Shown here: piece after piece, positions 32,058 to 44,759 of the stretch
Layout: the number at the start of each line of letters is the position of its first letter
Position numbering within the stretch: position 1 is the first letter of the stretch
Assembly: GCF_011881725.1 (NCBI RefSeq)
Contig: NZ_JAATUR010000001.1
Coordinates: forward strand, 124,001-188,000
Length of the DNA: 64,000 nt
Direction of reading: 5' to 3'
DNA from: Escherichia coli
GTDB taxonomy: Bacteria > Pseudomonadota > Gammaproteobacteria > Enterobacterales > Enterobacteriaceae
Translations under genes and position numbers: made by a program
The notes under the pieces: generated by a model
Databases searched by the model: none
The model's input: only the letters and a program-made list of their open reading frames with translations
What the model was told of the DNA's origin: nothing

Positions 32058-32759
32058 ATGATTACTACCCGAACTGCCAGGCAGTGTGGACAAGCAGACT
32101 ACGGATGGTTGCAGGCCCGGTATACTTTTTCCTTTGGACACTACTTCGACCCTAAATTATTAGGCTATGCCTCCCTGCGCGTGCTTAACCAGGAAGTGTT
32201 GGCCCCTGGTGCCGCCTTCCAGCCGCGTACCTACCCAAAAGTTGATATTTTGAATGTGATTCTGGATGGCGAAGCAGAATATCGGGACAGCGAAGGCAAT
32301 CATGTTCAGGCCCGTGCCGGTGAAGCCTTATTGCTTTCTACTCAGCCGAGCGTGAGTTATAGCGAACATAATATCAGCAAAGACAAACCATTAACGCGAA
32401 TGCAGCTTTGGCTGGATGCCTGCCCACAGCGAGAGAATCCGCTGATTCAAAAACTGACGCTTAATATGAGCAAACAGCAATTAATCGCCTCGCCAGATGG
32501 TGCAATGGGAAGCCTGCAACTACGCCAGCAGGTGTGGCTGCATCATATTGTGCTCGCCGAAGGAGAAAGCGCGAACTTTCAGCTACACGGTCCGCGTGCG
32601 TATTTGCAATCGATCCACGGTCAATTTCATGCAATTACGCATCACGAAGAGAAAGCAGCGCTGACCTGCGGTGATGGCGCATTTATTCGTGACGAGGCTA
32701 ACATTACACTCGTTGCTGATTCCCCGCTGCGCGCTTTGCTGATAGATTTACCTGTCTAG
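32058..32759 (+). CDS. yhaK: Pirin-like bicupin protein YhaK
   Basis: YhaK (233 residues) is a pirin-family protein with two cupin domains (first around YPKVDILNVILDGEAEYRDSEGN, second after about residue 140). Family relatives such as YhhW are quercetinases, but YhaK lacks the usual metal-ligand set as far as I can tell and is proposed as a redox or nitroxidative-stress marker. It is divergent from yhaJ, and a 54-codon gene, yhaL, follows 21 bases later, probably in the same transcript. Confidence 0.92.
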   Translation: MITTRTARQCGQADYGWLQARYTFSFGHYFDPKLLGYASLRVLNQEVLAPGAAFQPRTYPKVDILNVILDGEAEYRDSEGNHVQARAGEALLLSTQPSVSYSEHNISKDKPLTRMQLWLDACPQRENPLIQKLTLNMSKQQLIASPDGAMGSLQLRQQVWLHHIVLAEGESANFQLHGPRAYLQSIHGQFHAITHHEEKAALTCGDGAFIRDEANITLVADSPLRALLIDLPV

Positions 32760-32780
32760 TTTTTTTACAGGGAGAAGATG

Positions 32781-32945
32781 ATGAGTAAAAAATCGGCGAA
32801 GAAACGTCAGCCAGTAAAGTCCGTTGCAGCGAAAGAAACCACCCGCGCTACCAAAAGTTTTGGTTATGAAGAGATGTTGAGTGAGTTGGAGGCGATAGTA
32901 GCCGACGCCGAAACACGGTTAGCCGAGGATGAAGCTACCGCGTAA
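32781..32945 (+). CDS. yhaL: Small protein YhaL
   Basis: Fifty-four codons read MSKKSAKKRQPVK...FGYEEMLSELEAIVADAETRLAEDEATA. A strongly basic N-terminal third is followed by an acidic helical part. It has GGGAGAAG just upstream and lies 21 bases after yhaK. It matches E. coli YhaL throughout. The FGYEEMLSELEAIVADAE segment resembles the exonuclease VII small-subunit (XseB) helix pattern, but no function is established. Confidence 0.9.
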   Translation: MSKKSAKKRQPVKSVAAKETTRATKSFGYEEMLSELEAIVADAETRLAEDEATA

Positions 32946-32950
32946 AACAG

Positions 32951-32990
<40 letters not shown>

Positions 32991-33035
32991 ACCAACAAAT
33001 TGCACAATATATACATCAGGTACAAAACCTGGCGC

Positions 33036-34346
33036 TTATCTGGCCTTACTGGCCATAATCTCGATAATCTGCCGATCCGTTTGCTGCATGGAATGACTTG
33101 CCAGCGCGCACAGGTTGGCAATTGACTGCTCAACATCATGCGCCACAATCCCTTCATTGCCAGTCACAGCGGTATCATCCAGCGCCATTAACACCGCTTT
33201 CCACGCTGCAGAAGCGCTGGTCGAAACCTTCATCGCGCAACTGTTCGACGCGCCATCGCAAATCATACCGCTAACATCACCGATCATACTGCTTATCGCC
33301 ATCGAGATCGTTTCATAGCGACCATCCACCAGCCATGCCATACCGGCGGCAGCGCCCATTGCAGCCGTCGTTGCAGCACACAGTGCAGACAAACGCGGCA
33401 ACTGATTATGGATATAAATCGCGCTCAAATGTGAAAGCATCAGTGCCCGCGCCAGCCGCTCATCATCCGCGCCGAAGTGCTCCGCAACCACCACCACAGG
33501 CATTGTCGCGGTGATCCCCTGGTTACCTGAGCCGGAGTTACTCATTGCCGGGAGCGTTGCGCCTCCCATACGCGCATCGGATGCCGCACTGGTACGAATC
33601 ACAATAGATGAAGAGAGATCCTTCGCCAGCAAACCGCGTGCGCACTGTTTTTCCAGCGTTGCGCCAATATGCAGCCCCCAGTTACCACTCAAACCTTCTT
33701 GCGATAATGCGCAGTTTAACTTCGCAGAATCGAGAATAAAGCGGATCGCCGCAAACGGCACTTCATTGACGAACTTCAGGATCTCTGCCAGCGTCGTTCT
33801 GGAGAGCACTGCCAGCGGTGACTCTTGCTCGCCCTCTGCCACACATGCTTGTTGGGTAAACACTACGCCATTGTGCGTCTCAATATGAACAATGTTGGTA
33901 TGTCCACCGACAATGGTGACACACGCCCACTGCTCACCGTTCCAGACTTTGGCACGAGAGAAGAGGATCTCGTCGCAAGGTTCCTGGATCTTAACCGAGA
34001 CTTTCCTCGCTGCCAGCAATGCTTTGGCATCGGCAATCGCCTGTGTTGTCGCGTCTTTCAGCACTTCCAGTCCGGCGTTGGCATTCCCACCTAACGCCCC
34101 CAGCGCCGCCGCAATCGGCAGTCCCACCATTCCCGTACCGGGAACGGTGACGCCCAGACCGTTCTTCATCAGATTTGGCGAAACCCAGGCTTCTACACGT
34201 TCAACCGGACCTTCCAGTTCTGCTGCAGCAACCGCCGCCGCCAGCGCCAGAGAAATCGGTTCAGTACATCCCAGCGCCGGTTTTACTTCCTCCTGAACTG
34301 CAAGGATGTAACGCTGCCATAACGGATTTAAAGTCGAATCAAACAT
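33036..34346 (-). CDS. cyuA: L-cysteine desulfidase (iron-sulfur) CyuA
   Basis: CyuA (YhaM, 436 residues) breaks L-cysteine to pyruvate, ammonia and sulfide, chiefly in anaerobic growth. It belongs to the UPF0597/serine-dehydratase-alpha family. Conserved cysteines that may ligate a 4Fe-4S cluster are visible in [12 protein letters not shown] (about residue 26), [12 protein letters not shown] (about 340) and nearby positions. It lies 27 bases downstream of the transporter gene cyuP and forms the cyuPA operon with it. Its own regulator (DecR/CyuR) is not in this window. Confidence 0.94.
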   Translation of the reverse strand: MFDSTLNPLWQRYILAVQEEVKPALGCTEPISLALAAAVAAAELEGPVERVEAWVSPNLMKNGLGVTVPGTGMVGLPIAAALGALGGNANAGLEVLKDATTQAIADAKALLAARKVSVKIQEPCDEILFSRAKVWNGEQWACVTIVGGHTNIVHIETHNGVVFTQQACVAEGEQESPLAVLSRTTLAEILKFVNEVPFAAIRFILDSAKLNCALSQEGLSGNWGLHIGATLEKQCARGLLAKDLSSSIVIRTSAASDARMGGATLPAMSNSGSGNQGITATMPVVVVAEHFGADDERLARALMLSHLSAIYIHNQLPRLSALCAATTAAMGAAAGMAWLVDGRYETISMAISSMIGDVSGMICDGASNSCAMKVSTSASAAWKAVLMALDDTAVTGNEGIVAHDVEQSIANLCALASHSMQQTDRQIIEIMASKAR

Positions 34347-34373
34347 AATAAAAACCTTAAAATTTCAGGTAAA

Positions 34374-35705
34374 TCAAGAAAATGCCAGGAACGGTGAAAC
34401 GCAAAGCAATAAACCGGTGACGATAATCAGGTACAGAGAGGCACCTTTGTATTTGTGCAATGCCGGTACTTTGTAAACCAACCACGCCGGGATCAGGCAC
34501 CCTACCATGCCGAAAATCGGGCTACAGATAGAGGTAAAGCTCAACACAGGCGCATTCAGTACGATGGCGCTCCAGGCCAGTAAAATGGCGAAAATCATGA
34601 TGCCGCGCTGAACGAGATTTTCGTTAATCTTCTCAGCTGGCATCTTGCGGCGCAGGATGTTCATTACGATCCCTTGCGTTGCTTCGCGAAAGCCTAAATA
34701 GACGCCAAAGAATGCAGTCATTACGGCAAAGATATTGAGGATGACGCTGACCACTTTCACCCATGCTGCACCGTCGCCGCTAATAAACTGGGCCGCAATC
34801 GCCAGCGCGGAAATATTCTGTTCGTAGGCTTTTACCGCTTCGTCATGTCCCATCGCCAGAGTGAACGACACTGCGTAGAAAAAGACGGTGACAAACAAAA
34901 TGCCGAACGCAATATTCATTGCCCGTAACGCTTTATGCCGCGCCACTTCAATCGATTTCTCCCTGGAGCGATAGGAAATCACCATCGGGCTTAACGTTTG
35001 GATAAACAGAATCGAGGTCAAGGTAAACGGCAGTGTGATAATGGCGTTTTTCACCAGCAGCCCCAACGGCGGCAGCGAACCGACGTTATACAGATGCCAC
35101 ATCCCTACCATCGATACCCCCAGCGCCGCGACCACCAGCAGTTTGGTCAGTACCATGCCGGTCGAAATTTTGAATAACAGTTTCTCGCCGCGTGAAGAGA
35201 TCGCTACCAGAAGGCAAATCAGTACCAGTCCATAAAAGGGGCTGTCTGACAGCAACCCTTCTGTCACGCCAAAGGTATGCAAGTAGGATGCACTATCGTT
35301 GGTAATGGCGGTTGAATACACAAACATCCAAATCACCAGCATTACGAAATAAAGCGCACCTAACAGGATGCCCCAGTTTTTACCTAAATAACCGCTGATG
35401 ACGCTGGGGTAATCTTTACATTCTGGTGATTCTGCCAGCGTATTAATGAATAACCGCTGAAACAGATACATTGCCGGGTAGCCAATCACTGATGAGAGCA
35501 AAAATACCCACAATCCCATCAATCCGACCTGCACCGGGAGAAAAACAATCCCCGCGCCAATCGCCATTCCGATACTCATAATCACCCAACCGGTGTCGGT
35601 ACTGTCGAATTTGATCGCTTCTCGCCACTCGCTCTCACTCATTCCAGCACGACCCGCCGGGGTCGAAGCGTCTGCGATGACGCCTTTATTCGATACAATT
35701 TCCAT
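34374..35705 (-). CDS. cyuP: Cysteine/serine transporter CyuP (HAAAP family)
   Basis: CyuP (YhaO/DlsT, 443 residues) is an amino-acid:proton symporter of the hydroxy/aromatic amino acid permease family, with about eleven membrane helices. The family N-terminal GWVIMSIGMAIGAGIVFLPVQVG motif is present. It supplies cysteine (and D/L-serine) to the desulfidase encoded immediately downstream. It is related in sequence to TdcC, encoded at 41381. Confidence 0.94.
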   Translation of the reverse strand: MEIVSNKGVIADASTPAGRAGMSESEWREAIKFDSTDTGWVIMSIGMAIGAGIVFLPVQVGLMGLWVFLLSSVIGYPAMYLFQRLFINTLAESPECKDYPSVISGYLGKNWGILLGALYFVMLVIWMFVYSTAITNDSASYLHTFGVTEGLLSDSPFYGLVLICLLVAISSRGEKLLFKISTGMVLTKLLVVAALGVSMVGMWHLYNVGSLPPLGLLVKNAIITLPFTLTSILFIQTLSPMVISYRSREKSIEVARHKALRAMNIAFGILFVTVFFYAVSFTLAMGHDEAVKAYEQNISALAIAAQFISGDGAAWVKVVSVILNIFAVMTAFFGVYLGFREATQGIVMNILRRKMPAEKINENLVQRGIMIFAILLAWSAIVLNAPVLSFTSICSPIFGMVGCLIPAWLVYKVPALHKYKGASLYLIIVTGLLLCVSPFLAFS

Positions 35706-35929
35706 AATTTCTCGCTCAATATTTTGTAGGGTTTATTATTTTTTTCCGTGCCGCATCAAGGCGATATGCGGTCTACGTTTTTGCAGGCGAGTTATTAGAA
35801 TAAAGAAATGATACGCGCGAGGTCAGAGAAAATCTTCACAATCAAGACTTTGAAATAACGGGGATGGATAAGAATTTTCTACTAAATAATCAATAGAAGA
35901 ATATTTATTCTCTATCTGCGGCAGATCAC

Positions 35930-35955
35930 AAAAAAAAGGTGCACATTTGTGCACC
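35930..35955 (-). terminator. Rho-independent terminator of the tdc operon
   Basis: Read on the minus strand, GGTGCACAAATGTGCACC (a perfect 8-bp stem) is followed by seven T, about 25 bases after the tdcG stop. Confidence 0.9.
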
Positions 35956-35979
35956 CAAGAGTGAAGGCTGACAGCAATG

Positions 35980-37344
35980 TCAGCCGCAGACCACTTTAAT
36001 GGCCAGTCCTCCGCGTGATGTTTCGCGGTATTTATCATTCATATCTTTGCCGGTTTCGTACATCGTCTCGATAACTTTATCGAGTGAAACACGCGGTGCC
36101 GAGGTGCGGCGCATCGCCATCCGCGCGGCGTTTACCGCTTTCACGGCATTAATGGCATTACGTTCAATGCATGGGATTTGCACCTGCCCGGCAACCGGAT
36201 CGCAGGTCAACCCAAGGTTATGCTCCATCGCGATTTCCGCCGCATTGCATACCTGTGCCGGACTGCCGCCCAGCAGTTCGGTTAACCCTGCCGCCGCCAT
36301 TGAACAGGCTACGCCAATTTCTCCCTGACAGCCGACTTCCGCGCCAGAGATGGAGGCGTTCATCTTATACAACGCGCCGATAGCACCCGCTGCCAGCAAA
36401 TAGCGGGCAATTGACCGATCGTTCACCGGGCGACGAAACTTATCGTAATAAGCCAGCACTGCCGGAATAATGCCGCATGCACCGTTAGTCGGTGCTGTCA
36501 CTACGCGCCCGCCAGCAGCGTTTTCTTCGCTGACCGCCAGCGCGTACATGTTGATCCAGTCGATGACGTTCATCGGATCGTTAGAAATATTATCGCTGGA
36601 AACCAGCTGGCGACGTAACGCCACTGCACGGCGCGGCACATTGAGTGGACCTGGCAGCACGCCTTCAGTGTTCATCCCGCGTTCAATGCCGTCATGCATT
36701 ACTTGCCAGATACGGGCAAAACCAGCGTCAATTTCCGCTTTACTGCGTAGTGCCAGCTCGTTGTGCATCATCAGGCCAGAAATAGACAGGCCGTTGTAAT
36801 CACACATTTTCAGCAGTTCACCAGCTGAATGAAAATCGTAAGGTACGGGGGTTTCGACATCGTGCGACAGGCCAAAGTGTTCTTCTTCGACAATAAACCC
36901 GCCGCCGACAGAGTAATAAGTTTTACTTAATAGCTCTTCCTGTCCCTTCCAGGCAGTGATCCGCATTCCGTTCTCATGACGAGGCAACATTTCGGGATGG
37001 AAGATAATGTTCTTTGCTACAGGAAAATCAACAATATGCACTCCAGATGCTACTGGCAATCGCCCGCTGCGCGTCACTAACTCAATAAACGCAGGGATCT
37101 CATCAATAACAACATCCTGCGGACTGTTTCCTGCCAGTCCCATGATGATGGCGACATCCGTGGCATGGCCTTTGCCCGTCAGTGACAACGACCCGTACAG
37201 ATCGACCACAATATGGCTCGTTGCGGTTAATAAGCCGCTACTTTCCAGCCGATCAATAAAACTTTTACCGGCATTCATTGGCCCTACGGTATGCGAACTG
37301 GAGGGACCAATCCCAATTTTGAAAATATCGAATGCACTAATCAT
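35980..37344 (-). CDS. tdcG: L-serine dehydratase TdcG (4Fe-4S)
   Basis: TdcG (454 residues) deaminates L-serine to pyruvate in anaerobic threonine/serine fermentation. The N-terminal beta domain (FDIFKIGIGPSSSHTVGPM) and C-terminal alpha domain are fused as in SdaA/SdaB. Cluster cysteines are likely those in NGACGII, ACSMAAAG and CDPVAGQVQIPC. The ATG at 37344 gives the known N-terminus; a GTG two codons upstream is in frame. It is the last gene of tdcABCDEFG and is followed by a strong terminator. Confidence 0.96.
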   Translation of the reverse strand: MISAFDIFKIGIGPSSSHTVGPMNAGKSFIDRLESSGLLTATSHIVVDLYGSLSLTGKGHATDVAIIMGLAGNSPQDVVIDEIPAFIELVTRSGRLPVASGVHIVDFPVAKNIIFHPEMLPRHENGMRITAWKGQEELLSKTYYSVGGGFIVEEEHFGLSHDVETPVPYDFHSAGELLKMCDYNGLSISGLMMHNELALRSKAEIDAGFARIWQVMHDGIERGMNTEGVLPGPLNVPRRAVALRRQLVSSDNISNDPMNVIDWINMYALAVSEENAAGGRVVTAPTNGACGIIPAVLAYYDKFRRPVNDRSIARYLLAAGAIGALYKMNASISGAEVGCQGEIGVACSMAAAGLTELLGGSPAQVCNAAEIAMEHNLGLTCDPVAGQVQIPCIERNAINAVKAVNAARMAMRRTSAPRVSLDKVIETMYETGKDMNDKYRETSRGGLAIKVVCG

Positions 37345-37415
37345 ATCCACACCCTCGGATTGCCGTTCAGTGAAGTGGAGCGGAACGACCCTGCGATCGT
37401 CCCGCTCACGAGGCT

Positions 37416-37805
37416 TTACGCACTACGTACTGCGATGGCTTCAATTTCCAGCTTCACATCTTTCGGCAAACGCGCGACCTGCACACAGCTACGGGTCGGG
37501 TAGGTCGCCTGATGCTCATCGAAGAACTGCTTATAAACCTCATTGATAGTGGCAAAATCATTCAAATCGGTGATGAACACGGTCATCTTGATGATATCGC
37601 CCACGCTCAACCCCACGGCAACCACGATCGCTTTGACATTTTCGAGGCTTAAACGCGCCTGATCTTTTACATCTGCTGGGATCTCACCGGTCTGTGGGCA
37701 AACCGGAATTTGTCCGGAGGTGAAGACCATGCTGCCTAAATCAACGCCCTGAACATACGGGCCGATTGCGCCTGGCGCACGTTGCGTTTCGATAATCTTT
37801 TTCAT
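37416..37805 (-). CDS. tdcF: RidA/YjgF-family enamine/imine deaminase TdcF
   Basis: TdcF (129 residues) belongs to the RidA family, which hydrolyses reactive 2-aminoacrylate/2-aminocrotonate intermediates made by PLP dehydratases. That fits its place beside tdcB and tdcG. Family residues are visible: GPYVQGV early, FTSGQIP, and Arg105 within SCVQVARLP. It lies 13 bases after tdcE. Confidence 0.95.
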   Translation of the reverse strand: MKKIIETQRAPGAIGPYVQGVDLGSMVFTSGQIPVCPQTGEIPADVKDQARLSLENVKAIVVAVGLSVGDIIKMTVFITDLNDFATINEVYKQFFDEHQATYPTRSCVQVARLPKDVKLEIEAIAVRSA

Positions 37806-37818
37806 ACATCCTCCGGCG

Positions 37819-40113
37819 TCAAAGCGCCTGGGTAAAGGTACGTGAAATCACATCCTGCTGCTGTTCACGGGTCAGTGCGTTGAAGCGCACGGCGTAGCCA
37901 GAGACACGGATTGTCAGGTTGGGGTATTTTTCCGGGTGTTCGATGGCATCAAGCAGCATTTCCCGGTTCATTACGTTGACGTTGAGGTGCTGACCACCTT
38001 CGACATCGGCTTCGTGGTGGAAATACCCATCCAGCAGACCGACAAGGTTGGTTTTACGTACCGGATCTTCTTTGCCCAGCGCCGCAGGGACGATTGAGAA
38101 GGTGTACGAGATACCATCTTTGGCGTAGGTGAACGGCAGTTTCGCTACCGACGTCAGCGAGGCTACGGCGCCTTTACGATCACGACCGTGCATCGGGTTA
38201 GCGCCCGGCGCGAACGGTGTTCCGGCGCGACGGCCATCCGGCGTGTTACCGGTCTTCTGACCGTACACCACGTTGGAGGTGATAGTCAGAATCGACTGGG
38301 TCGGCACGGCGTTGCGATAGGTTGGCAGAGCTTTAATTTTCTTCATAAAGCGTTCAACCAGGTCACAGGCAATGCTGTCTACGCGCTCGTCGTTGTTGCC
38401 ATACTGCGGATATTCGCCGTCAATTTCGAAATCCACCGCCAGGCCATTTTCGTCACGAATTGGTTTCACGCGGGCATATTTGATGGCAGACAGGGAGTCC
38501 GTCGCCACCGACAGGCCCGCGATGCCGCACGCCATGGTGCGATAAACATCACGATCGTGCAGCGCCATCAGCGAGGCTTCGTAGCTGTATTTGTCGTGCA
38601 TGTAGTGGATGATGTTCAGTGCGCTGATGTACTGCACCGCCAGCCAGTCCATGAAGTGGTCGAGGCTGTCCATCACTTTGTCGTAGTCCAGCACGTCGTC
38701 CATCAGCGGTGCCGTTTTCGGGCCGACCTGAATCTTCAGCTTTTCATCCACCCCGCCGTTGATTGCATACAGCAGCGTTTTGGCAAGGTTGGCGCGTGCG
38801 CCGAAGAACTGCATCTGCTTACCAATCACCATTGGGCTAACGCAGCAGGCAATCGCGTAATCGTCGCTGTTGAAGTCAGTACGCATCAGATCGTCGTTTT
38901 CATACTGCAAGGAAGAGGTGACGATGGAGACTTGTGCCGCATATTTTTTGAAGGCAATCGGCAATGCTTCCGACCACAGAATGGTCAGGTTAGGTTCCGG
39001 TGCTGGCCCCATGGTGTGCAAGGTATGCAGATAACGGAACGAGTTTTTGGTTACCAGCGTACGACCGTCCAGCCCCATCCCGCCGATCACTTCCGTGGCC
39101 CAAATGGGGTCGCCGGAGAACAGCGAATCAAATTCCGGTGTACGCAGGAAGCGCACCATACGGATCTTCATGATGAAGTGGTCGATCAGTTCCTGCGCCT
39201 GCTGCTCGTTGAGCACACCAGCTTTGAAGTCACGTTCAATATAGATATCGAGGAACGATGCGGTACGGCCCAGCGACATCGCCCCGCCATTTTGCGATTT
39301 CACCGCCGCCAGGTAAGCGAAGTAGAGCCACTGTACCGCTTCCTGCGCATTCTGCGCCGGGCGAGAGATGTCGAAGCCGTATTTCGCCGCCATTTCCTGA
39401 ATCTGCAGCAGCGCATGACGATGCTCTGCCAACTCCTCGCGCAGACGGATGGTGGCTTCCAGATCCTCGCCTTTTTCCAGCCGAGATTGAAGATCGGCAA
39501 ATTGCAGTTCGCGTTCACGCACCAGATAACGAATGCCATACAGCGCTACGCGGCGATAGTCACCGATAATACGTCCACGGCCATAACCATCGGGTAAACC
39601 GGTCAGTACGCCAGATTTACGGCAGCGCAGCATATCCGGTGAGTAAACATCAAATACACCCTGGTTATGGGTTTTACGCAGATCGGTAAACACATATTCA
39701 AATTCGCTATCCATTTCACGGCCATACGCGTGGAATGAACTTTTAATCATGTTGATGCCACCGAATGGATGCAACGCACGTTTCAGGGGGGCATCCGTTT
39801 GCAGACCAACAATTTTTTCCAGCGGCTGGTTAATATATCCCGCATCATGAGCGGTAATGGTGGTAGCAATATTGGTATCGAAATCAACCGGTGCGTGGGT
39901 TGCGTTTTCGATACGAATGCCTTCCATTACTTTTTCCCACAATTCCGTAGTGGCTGGCGTAGCTTCGGCAAGGAAAGATTCATCACCTTCATACGGTGAA
40001 TAGTTATGTTGAATAAAATCGCGGACATTAATTTCGTTTTTCCAGTCCGTACCTTTAAAGCCAAGCCATGCGTCGGCGTACAGCTTATCGCCGGTATCAA
40101 TATCTACCTTCAT
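37819..40113 (-). CDS. tdcE: 2-ketobutyrate formate-lyase / pyruvate formate-lyase TdcE
   Basis: TdcE (764 residues) cleaves 2-ketobutyrate (and pyruvate) with CoA to propionyl-CoA and formate, a glycyl-radical reaction. The catalytic Cys-Cys pair is seen in [12 protein letters not shown] (about residue 420), and the radical glycine in [10 protein letters not shown] near the C-terminus. It needs activation by the PFL-activating enzyme encoded elsewhere. It lies between tdcD (34-base gap) and tdcF. Confidence 0.97.
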   Translation of the reverse strand: MKVDIDTGDKLYADAWLGFKGTDWKNEINVRDFIQHNYSPYEGDESFLAEATPATTELWEKVMEGIRIENATHAPVDFDTNIATTITAHDAGYINQPLEKIVGLQTDAPLKRALHPFGGINMIKSSFHAYGREMDSEFEYVFTDLRKTHNQGVFDVYSPDMLRCRKSGVLTGLPDGYGRGRIIGDYRRVALYGIRYLVRERELQFADLQSRLEKGEDLEATIRLREELAEHRHALLQIQEMAAKYGFDISRPAQNAQEAVQWLYFAYLAAVKSQNGGAMSLGRTASFLDIYIERDFKAGVLNEQQAQELIDHFIMKIRMVRFLRTPEFDSLFSGDPIWATEVIGGMGLDGRTLVTKNSFRYLHTLHTMGPAPEPNLTILWSEALPIAFKKYAAQVSIVTSSLQYENDDLMRTDFNSDDYAIACCVSPMVIGKQMQFFGARANLAKTLLYAINGGVDEKLKIQVGPKTAPLMDDVLDYDKVMDSLDHFMDWLAVQYISALNIIHYMHDKYSYEASLMALHDRDVYRTMACGIAGLSVATDSLSAIKYARVKPIRDENGLAVDFEIDGEYPQYGNNDERVDSIACDLVERFMKKIKALPTYRNAVPTQSILTITSNVVYGQKTGNTPDGRRAGTPFAPGANPMHGRDRKGAVASLTSVAKLPFTYAKDGISYTFSIVPAALGKEDPVRKTNLVGLLDGYFHHEADVEGGQHLNVNVMNREMLLDAIEHPEKYPNLTIRVSGYAVRFNALTREQQQDVISRTFTQAL

Positions 40114-40146
40114 GAAAAATAATCTCTCTACAATAATTCAACTAAA

Positions 40147-41355
40147 TTATGCAAATTCTGTGGGCGCTTTAACTTTGCCTAAATGAATTGCATCCAGCGC
40201 AATCATTTTTTCTTCATTAGTCGGAATAACGGCACATATTACGTGCGCATTTTTACTGGAAACAATTCGCTCACCATAAGCGTTAGATCGATTATTCATT
40301 TCTGTATCAATCTCTACACCTAATACAGCTAAATGTTCCATGACCAGGCGACGTATTAAACTTGAGTTCTCACCTATTCCACCGGTGAATATAATGCCAT
40401 CCAGACGATGTAATGAGGCAGCGTGTCCGGCAATATGACGGGCAATTCGGTGAACAAAAGTTTTAATTGCCAGTTGTGCACGTTGATGACCTTCATGCCA
40501 GGCTTTTTCCAGTACACGCAGGTCAGAAGAAAGACCGGAAATACCTAATAATCCCGATTCTTTATTTACCACACGTTCCAGATCGCCAAGACTCTGGTTG
40601 GTTTGACTGGCCACCCAGGACATCGCGCCAAAGTCGACATCGCCGCTACGCGTACCCATCATCAAGCCTTCCAGTGGAGTCATCCCCATTGAGGTGTCAA
40701 CACTCTGGCCGTTACGAACCGCGCAAATAGACGCGCCATTGCCAAGATGCGCCACCACAAGGCCGGAATCATCTTCCGCCAGATCCAGCAGAGAAAGCGC
40801 ACGCTGGGAAACATAGCGGTGAGAGGTGCCGTGGAAGCCATAGCGCCGCACACCCAGTTCTTCGTAATATTTCCACGGCAGGCCGTATAAATAAGCCTCC
40901 GGGGCCATTGTCTGGTGGAAACTGGTATCAAATACCGCTACCTGAGTTACGCCCGGAAATAATTGCTGCGCCGATTCAATACCACTTAAATTAGCGTAAT
41001 TATGTAACGGCGCTAATGGAGAAACGCGACGGATATTATCAATGACTTCATCGGTAATAATGGCGGATTCGGTAAAAATACTGCCGCCGTGGGCGATGCG
41101 GTGGCCAATTAAGACCACACTGTCATTTAAGTTCCGTTTTTCCAGTTCAAATGCAATTGCCTTCAATGCACCTTCGTAGCTGTGGTGGGCCAGCGGGGCT
41201 GGCTCACCTCCATTTACGGATAAGAATGCATTTTCCGAGTTAATACCGTCGGCAATACCTGACATTAATACTTCACAGTCACTGACATCGAGCACGGAAA
41301 ATTTAATCGAAGACGAACCACAGTTAATAACCAAAACAACCGGAAATTCATTCAT
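40147..41355 (-). CDS. tdcD: Propionate kinase TdcD
   Basis: TdcD (402 residues from the ATG at 41355) transfers phosphate from propionyl-phosphate to ADP, producing propionate and ATP in the threonine pathway. It is an acetokinase-family ASKHA kinase. The first motif [15 protein letters not shown], the phosphate-binding [12 protein letters not shown] and the adenosine motif [11 protein letters not shown] are all clear. An ATG four codons upstream is in frame but too close to its possible ribosome-binding site. It lies 25 bases after tdcC. Confidence 0.96.
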   Translation of the reverse strand: MNEFPVVLVINCGSSSIKFSVLDVSDCEVLMSGIADGINSENAFLSVNGGEPAPLAHHSYEGALKAIAFELEKRNLNDSVVLIGHRIAHGGSIFTESAIITDEVIDNIRRVSPLAPLHNYANLSGIESAQQLFPGVTQVAVFDTSFHQTMAPEAYLYGLPWKYYEELGVRRYGFHGTSHRYVSQRALSLLDLAEDDSGLVVAHLGNGASICAVRNGQSVDTSMGMTPLEGLMMGTRSGDVDFGAMSWVASQTNQSLGDLERVVNKESGLLGISGLSSDLRVLEKAWHEGHQRAQLAIKTFVHRIARHIAGHAASLHRLDGIIFTGGIGENSSLIRRLVMEHLAVLGVEIDTEMNNRSNAYGERIVSSKNAHVICAVIPTNEEKMIALDAIHLGKVKAPTEFA

Positions 41356-41380
41356 CTCTTTTCTCATCCTGAGTTACGGA

Positions 41381-42715
<1,335 letters not shown>

Positions 42716-42733
42716 CTATCCTCAACGAATTAA

Positions 42734-43723
42734 TTAAGCGTCAACGAAACCGGTGATTTGAGAGACGCGAGAAAGATCAATATTGCCGCCGGAAATAATA
42801 CTGACAGTTTTTCTGTTTTGAATATATTGGTCTAATTTACCGCTTAATAATGCAGCACATGCCAGAGCACCTGCGCCTTCGGTGACGACTTTATTGCGCT
42901 GAATTAAAGCAATCATACTGTTTCTGATTTCATCTTCGCTGACCAGCACGATATCATCGACTAATTCACGAACGATTTCGTAAGTTAAATTACCCGGGCG
43001 GGCGACATCACAACCATCCGCCAGGGTGCCGGTAGTTCGGTGCGTGGTTATTTCTCCAGAGTGGAAAGACGCCGCCATGCCGTGAACGTTTTCTGACTGA
43101 ACACCAATAACGCGGATAGTCGGGTTAATAGATTTAATCGCCACCGCAATACCAGCAATTAAACCACCACCGCCGATTGGCACAATCACGTTATCGACAT
43201 CATAGAGATCTTCCATAATTTCCAGACCAATGGTTCCCTGGCCGGCAATCACTTTCGGATCATCATACGGTGGAATAAAAATACGGCCTTCCATTTCAAC
43301 AATTTCGCTTACTTTAGCGATGGTGTCGTTGAAGTTGTCGCCGTGCAGCACAACTTCAGCGGAGTAATCGCACGTTGCCGCGACTTTAGATTTTGGTGCG
43401 CCTTTCGGCATCACGACTTTCCCATCGATGCCCAGCATGGCGCAGGAGAGCGAAACCCCTTGCGCATGGTTACCCGCAGAACAGGCCACCACACCTTTGC
43501 GTTTTTCCGCATCGGTTAAGGAGCTTAATTTATTAAATGCGCCACGAATCTTAAATGAACCAGTACGCTGCATGTTTTCAAACTTAAGGAATATTTCGCC
43601 TTTGCAACGTTCACTAAAATAATTGGATCGAGGCATGCCTGTTTTATAAATTCGTCCAGCCAGTCGTTGTTTTGCTTCGATAATGTCATCAATAGCAACC
43701 GGGAGATCGTATGTAATATGCAT
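42734..43723 (-). CDS. tdcB: Catabolic threonine dehydratase TdcB (PLP)
   Basis: TdcB (329 residues) deaminates threonine to 2-ketobutyrate and also acts on serine. It is activated by AMP and lacks the C-terminal ACT domain of the biosynthetic enzyme IlvA, in keeping with its short length. The PLP lysine lies in GSFKIRGA (about residue 58), and the glycine-rich phosphate cradle in [11 protein letters not shown] (about 185). It is the first metabolic gene after tdcA. Confidence 0.97.
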   Translation of the reverse strand: MHITYDLPVAIDDIIEAKQRLAGRIYKTGMPRSNYFSERCKGEIFLKFENMQRTGSFKIRGAFNKLSSLTDAEKRKGVVACSAGNHAQGVSLSCAMLGIDGKVVMPKGAPKSKVAATCDYSAEVVLHGDNFNDTIAKVSEIVEMEGRIFIPPYDDPKVIAGQGTIGLEIMEDLYDVDNVIVPIGGGGLIAGIAVAIKSINPTIRVIGVQSENVHGMAASFHSGEITTHRTTGTLADGCDVARPGNLTYEIVRELVDDIVLVSEDEIRNSMIALIQRNKVVTEGAGALACAALLSGKLDQYIQNRKTVSIISGGNIDLSRVSQITGFVDA

Positions 43724-43820
43724 TATAAACCTCTTAACCTGAATTAAATACGTAGGTAACCGTAACCGACACCCGCAAAAAGACAGGTGGATTATTTATG
43801 TTTTAGAAAAAAACAAATAA

Positions 43821-44759
43821 CTAACCAGCTTCTATTAATTGTCTTCGTCTACACCCATTATAAGATGAATACTCTTTGGCTAACTCCACCAAAACCGATG
43901 CTGCTTTTTTAATACGATAATTTTTTGACCATACCGCGGCATATCGCGCCACAGGCAACGTTTCTTCAACCGGAATAGTAATAAATTGATTAGAACCAAA
44001 AGGTGAAGTCATATCACAAGGAATCACGGTTAAGAAATCAGCATTGAGAACAAGATTATAAATTGTCACGACTGAGTCAGTTTTAACGATGTTTTCGATG
44101 CTGATGCCATTTCTTTGTAACGTGGTGAGAAGTTCGCTGTAGTATCCCATATTGGTTTGCGGCAATACCCACTGTTCATTTTTCAACGACTCCAGCGTGG
44201 TAGTGCCGGTGCATGTTCGGGACTTGCTGGCCACCAGTACAAACTCGGATTCGAACAGCGGCTCAACATGTAAATCCTGAAGCTTCATTTCTGCACTTAA
44301 CGTACCAATCGCAAAATCGAGGCGTCCGTCGCGGATAGCAGGTAAGAACGAAGACAACTGTGCTTCATACATTGAGACTTGCGCTCTCGGGAACACCTCT
44401 TTGAATTTGTTGATCATCCCGGACATAAAGGTAAAGCCAATCAGCGAAGGAAAACCAAATGAGACTTCCACAACAGCTTCAGAGGACATACCGCTTATCT
44501 CATTAACCATATTTTTCATTTCACGGGTAATGGATTCGGAACGTGAGAGCAACAATTGACCGGCTGGCGTCAGCGTTACACCGGTATTTTTCCGTACCAC
44601 TAATTCCACGCCAAAATAGTCTTCTATATCGTTAATGATTTTACTTACAGCAGGCTGGGTTAAACCTAATTCTTTTGCAGCCGAGCCAATAGAGCCACTT
44701 CTGATGACTTCCTGAAAGACTACCAGGTGCTGCGTTTTAGGAAGAAGAATAGTACTCAT
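43821..44759 (-). CDS. tdcA: LysR-type activator of the tdc operon TdcA
   Basis: TdcA (312 residues) is a LysR-type activator with an N-terminal helix-turn-helix (IRSGSIGSAAKELGLTQPAVSKIINDIE, about 18-46) and an effector-binding domain. It is the first gene of tdcABCDEFG and activates its own operon together with CRP, IHF and TdcR under anaerobiosis. A CRP site lies about 65 bases upstream at 44823-44838. Confidence 0.97.
   Translation of the reverse strand: MSTILLPKTQHLVVFQEVIRSGSIGSAAKELGLTQPAVSKIINDIEDYFGVELVVRKNTGVTLTPAGQLLLSRSESITREMKNMVNEISGMSSEAVVEVSFGFPSLIGFTFMSGMINKFKEVFPRAQVSMYEAQLSSFLPAIRDGRLDFAIGTLSAEMKLQDLHVEPLFESEFVLVASKSRTCTGTTTLESLKNEQWVLPQTNMGYYSELLTTLQRNGISIENIVKTDSVVTIYNLVLNADFLTVIPCDMTSPFGSNQFITIPVEETLPVARYAAVWSKNYRIKKAASVLVELAKEYSSYNGCRRRQLIEAG

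Noticed and set aside
38188..39597. 469-codon open frame on the plus strand, antisense to tdcE
   Set aside because: This is a shadow of the GC-rich third-position pattern of tdcE; the encoded sequence is low-complexity His/Arg/Val-rich with no domain, and tdcE is unmistakable.
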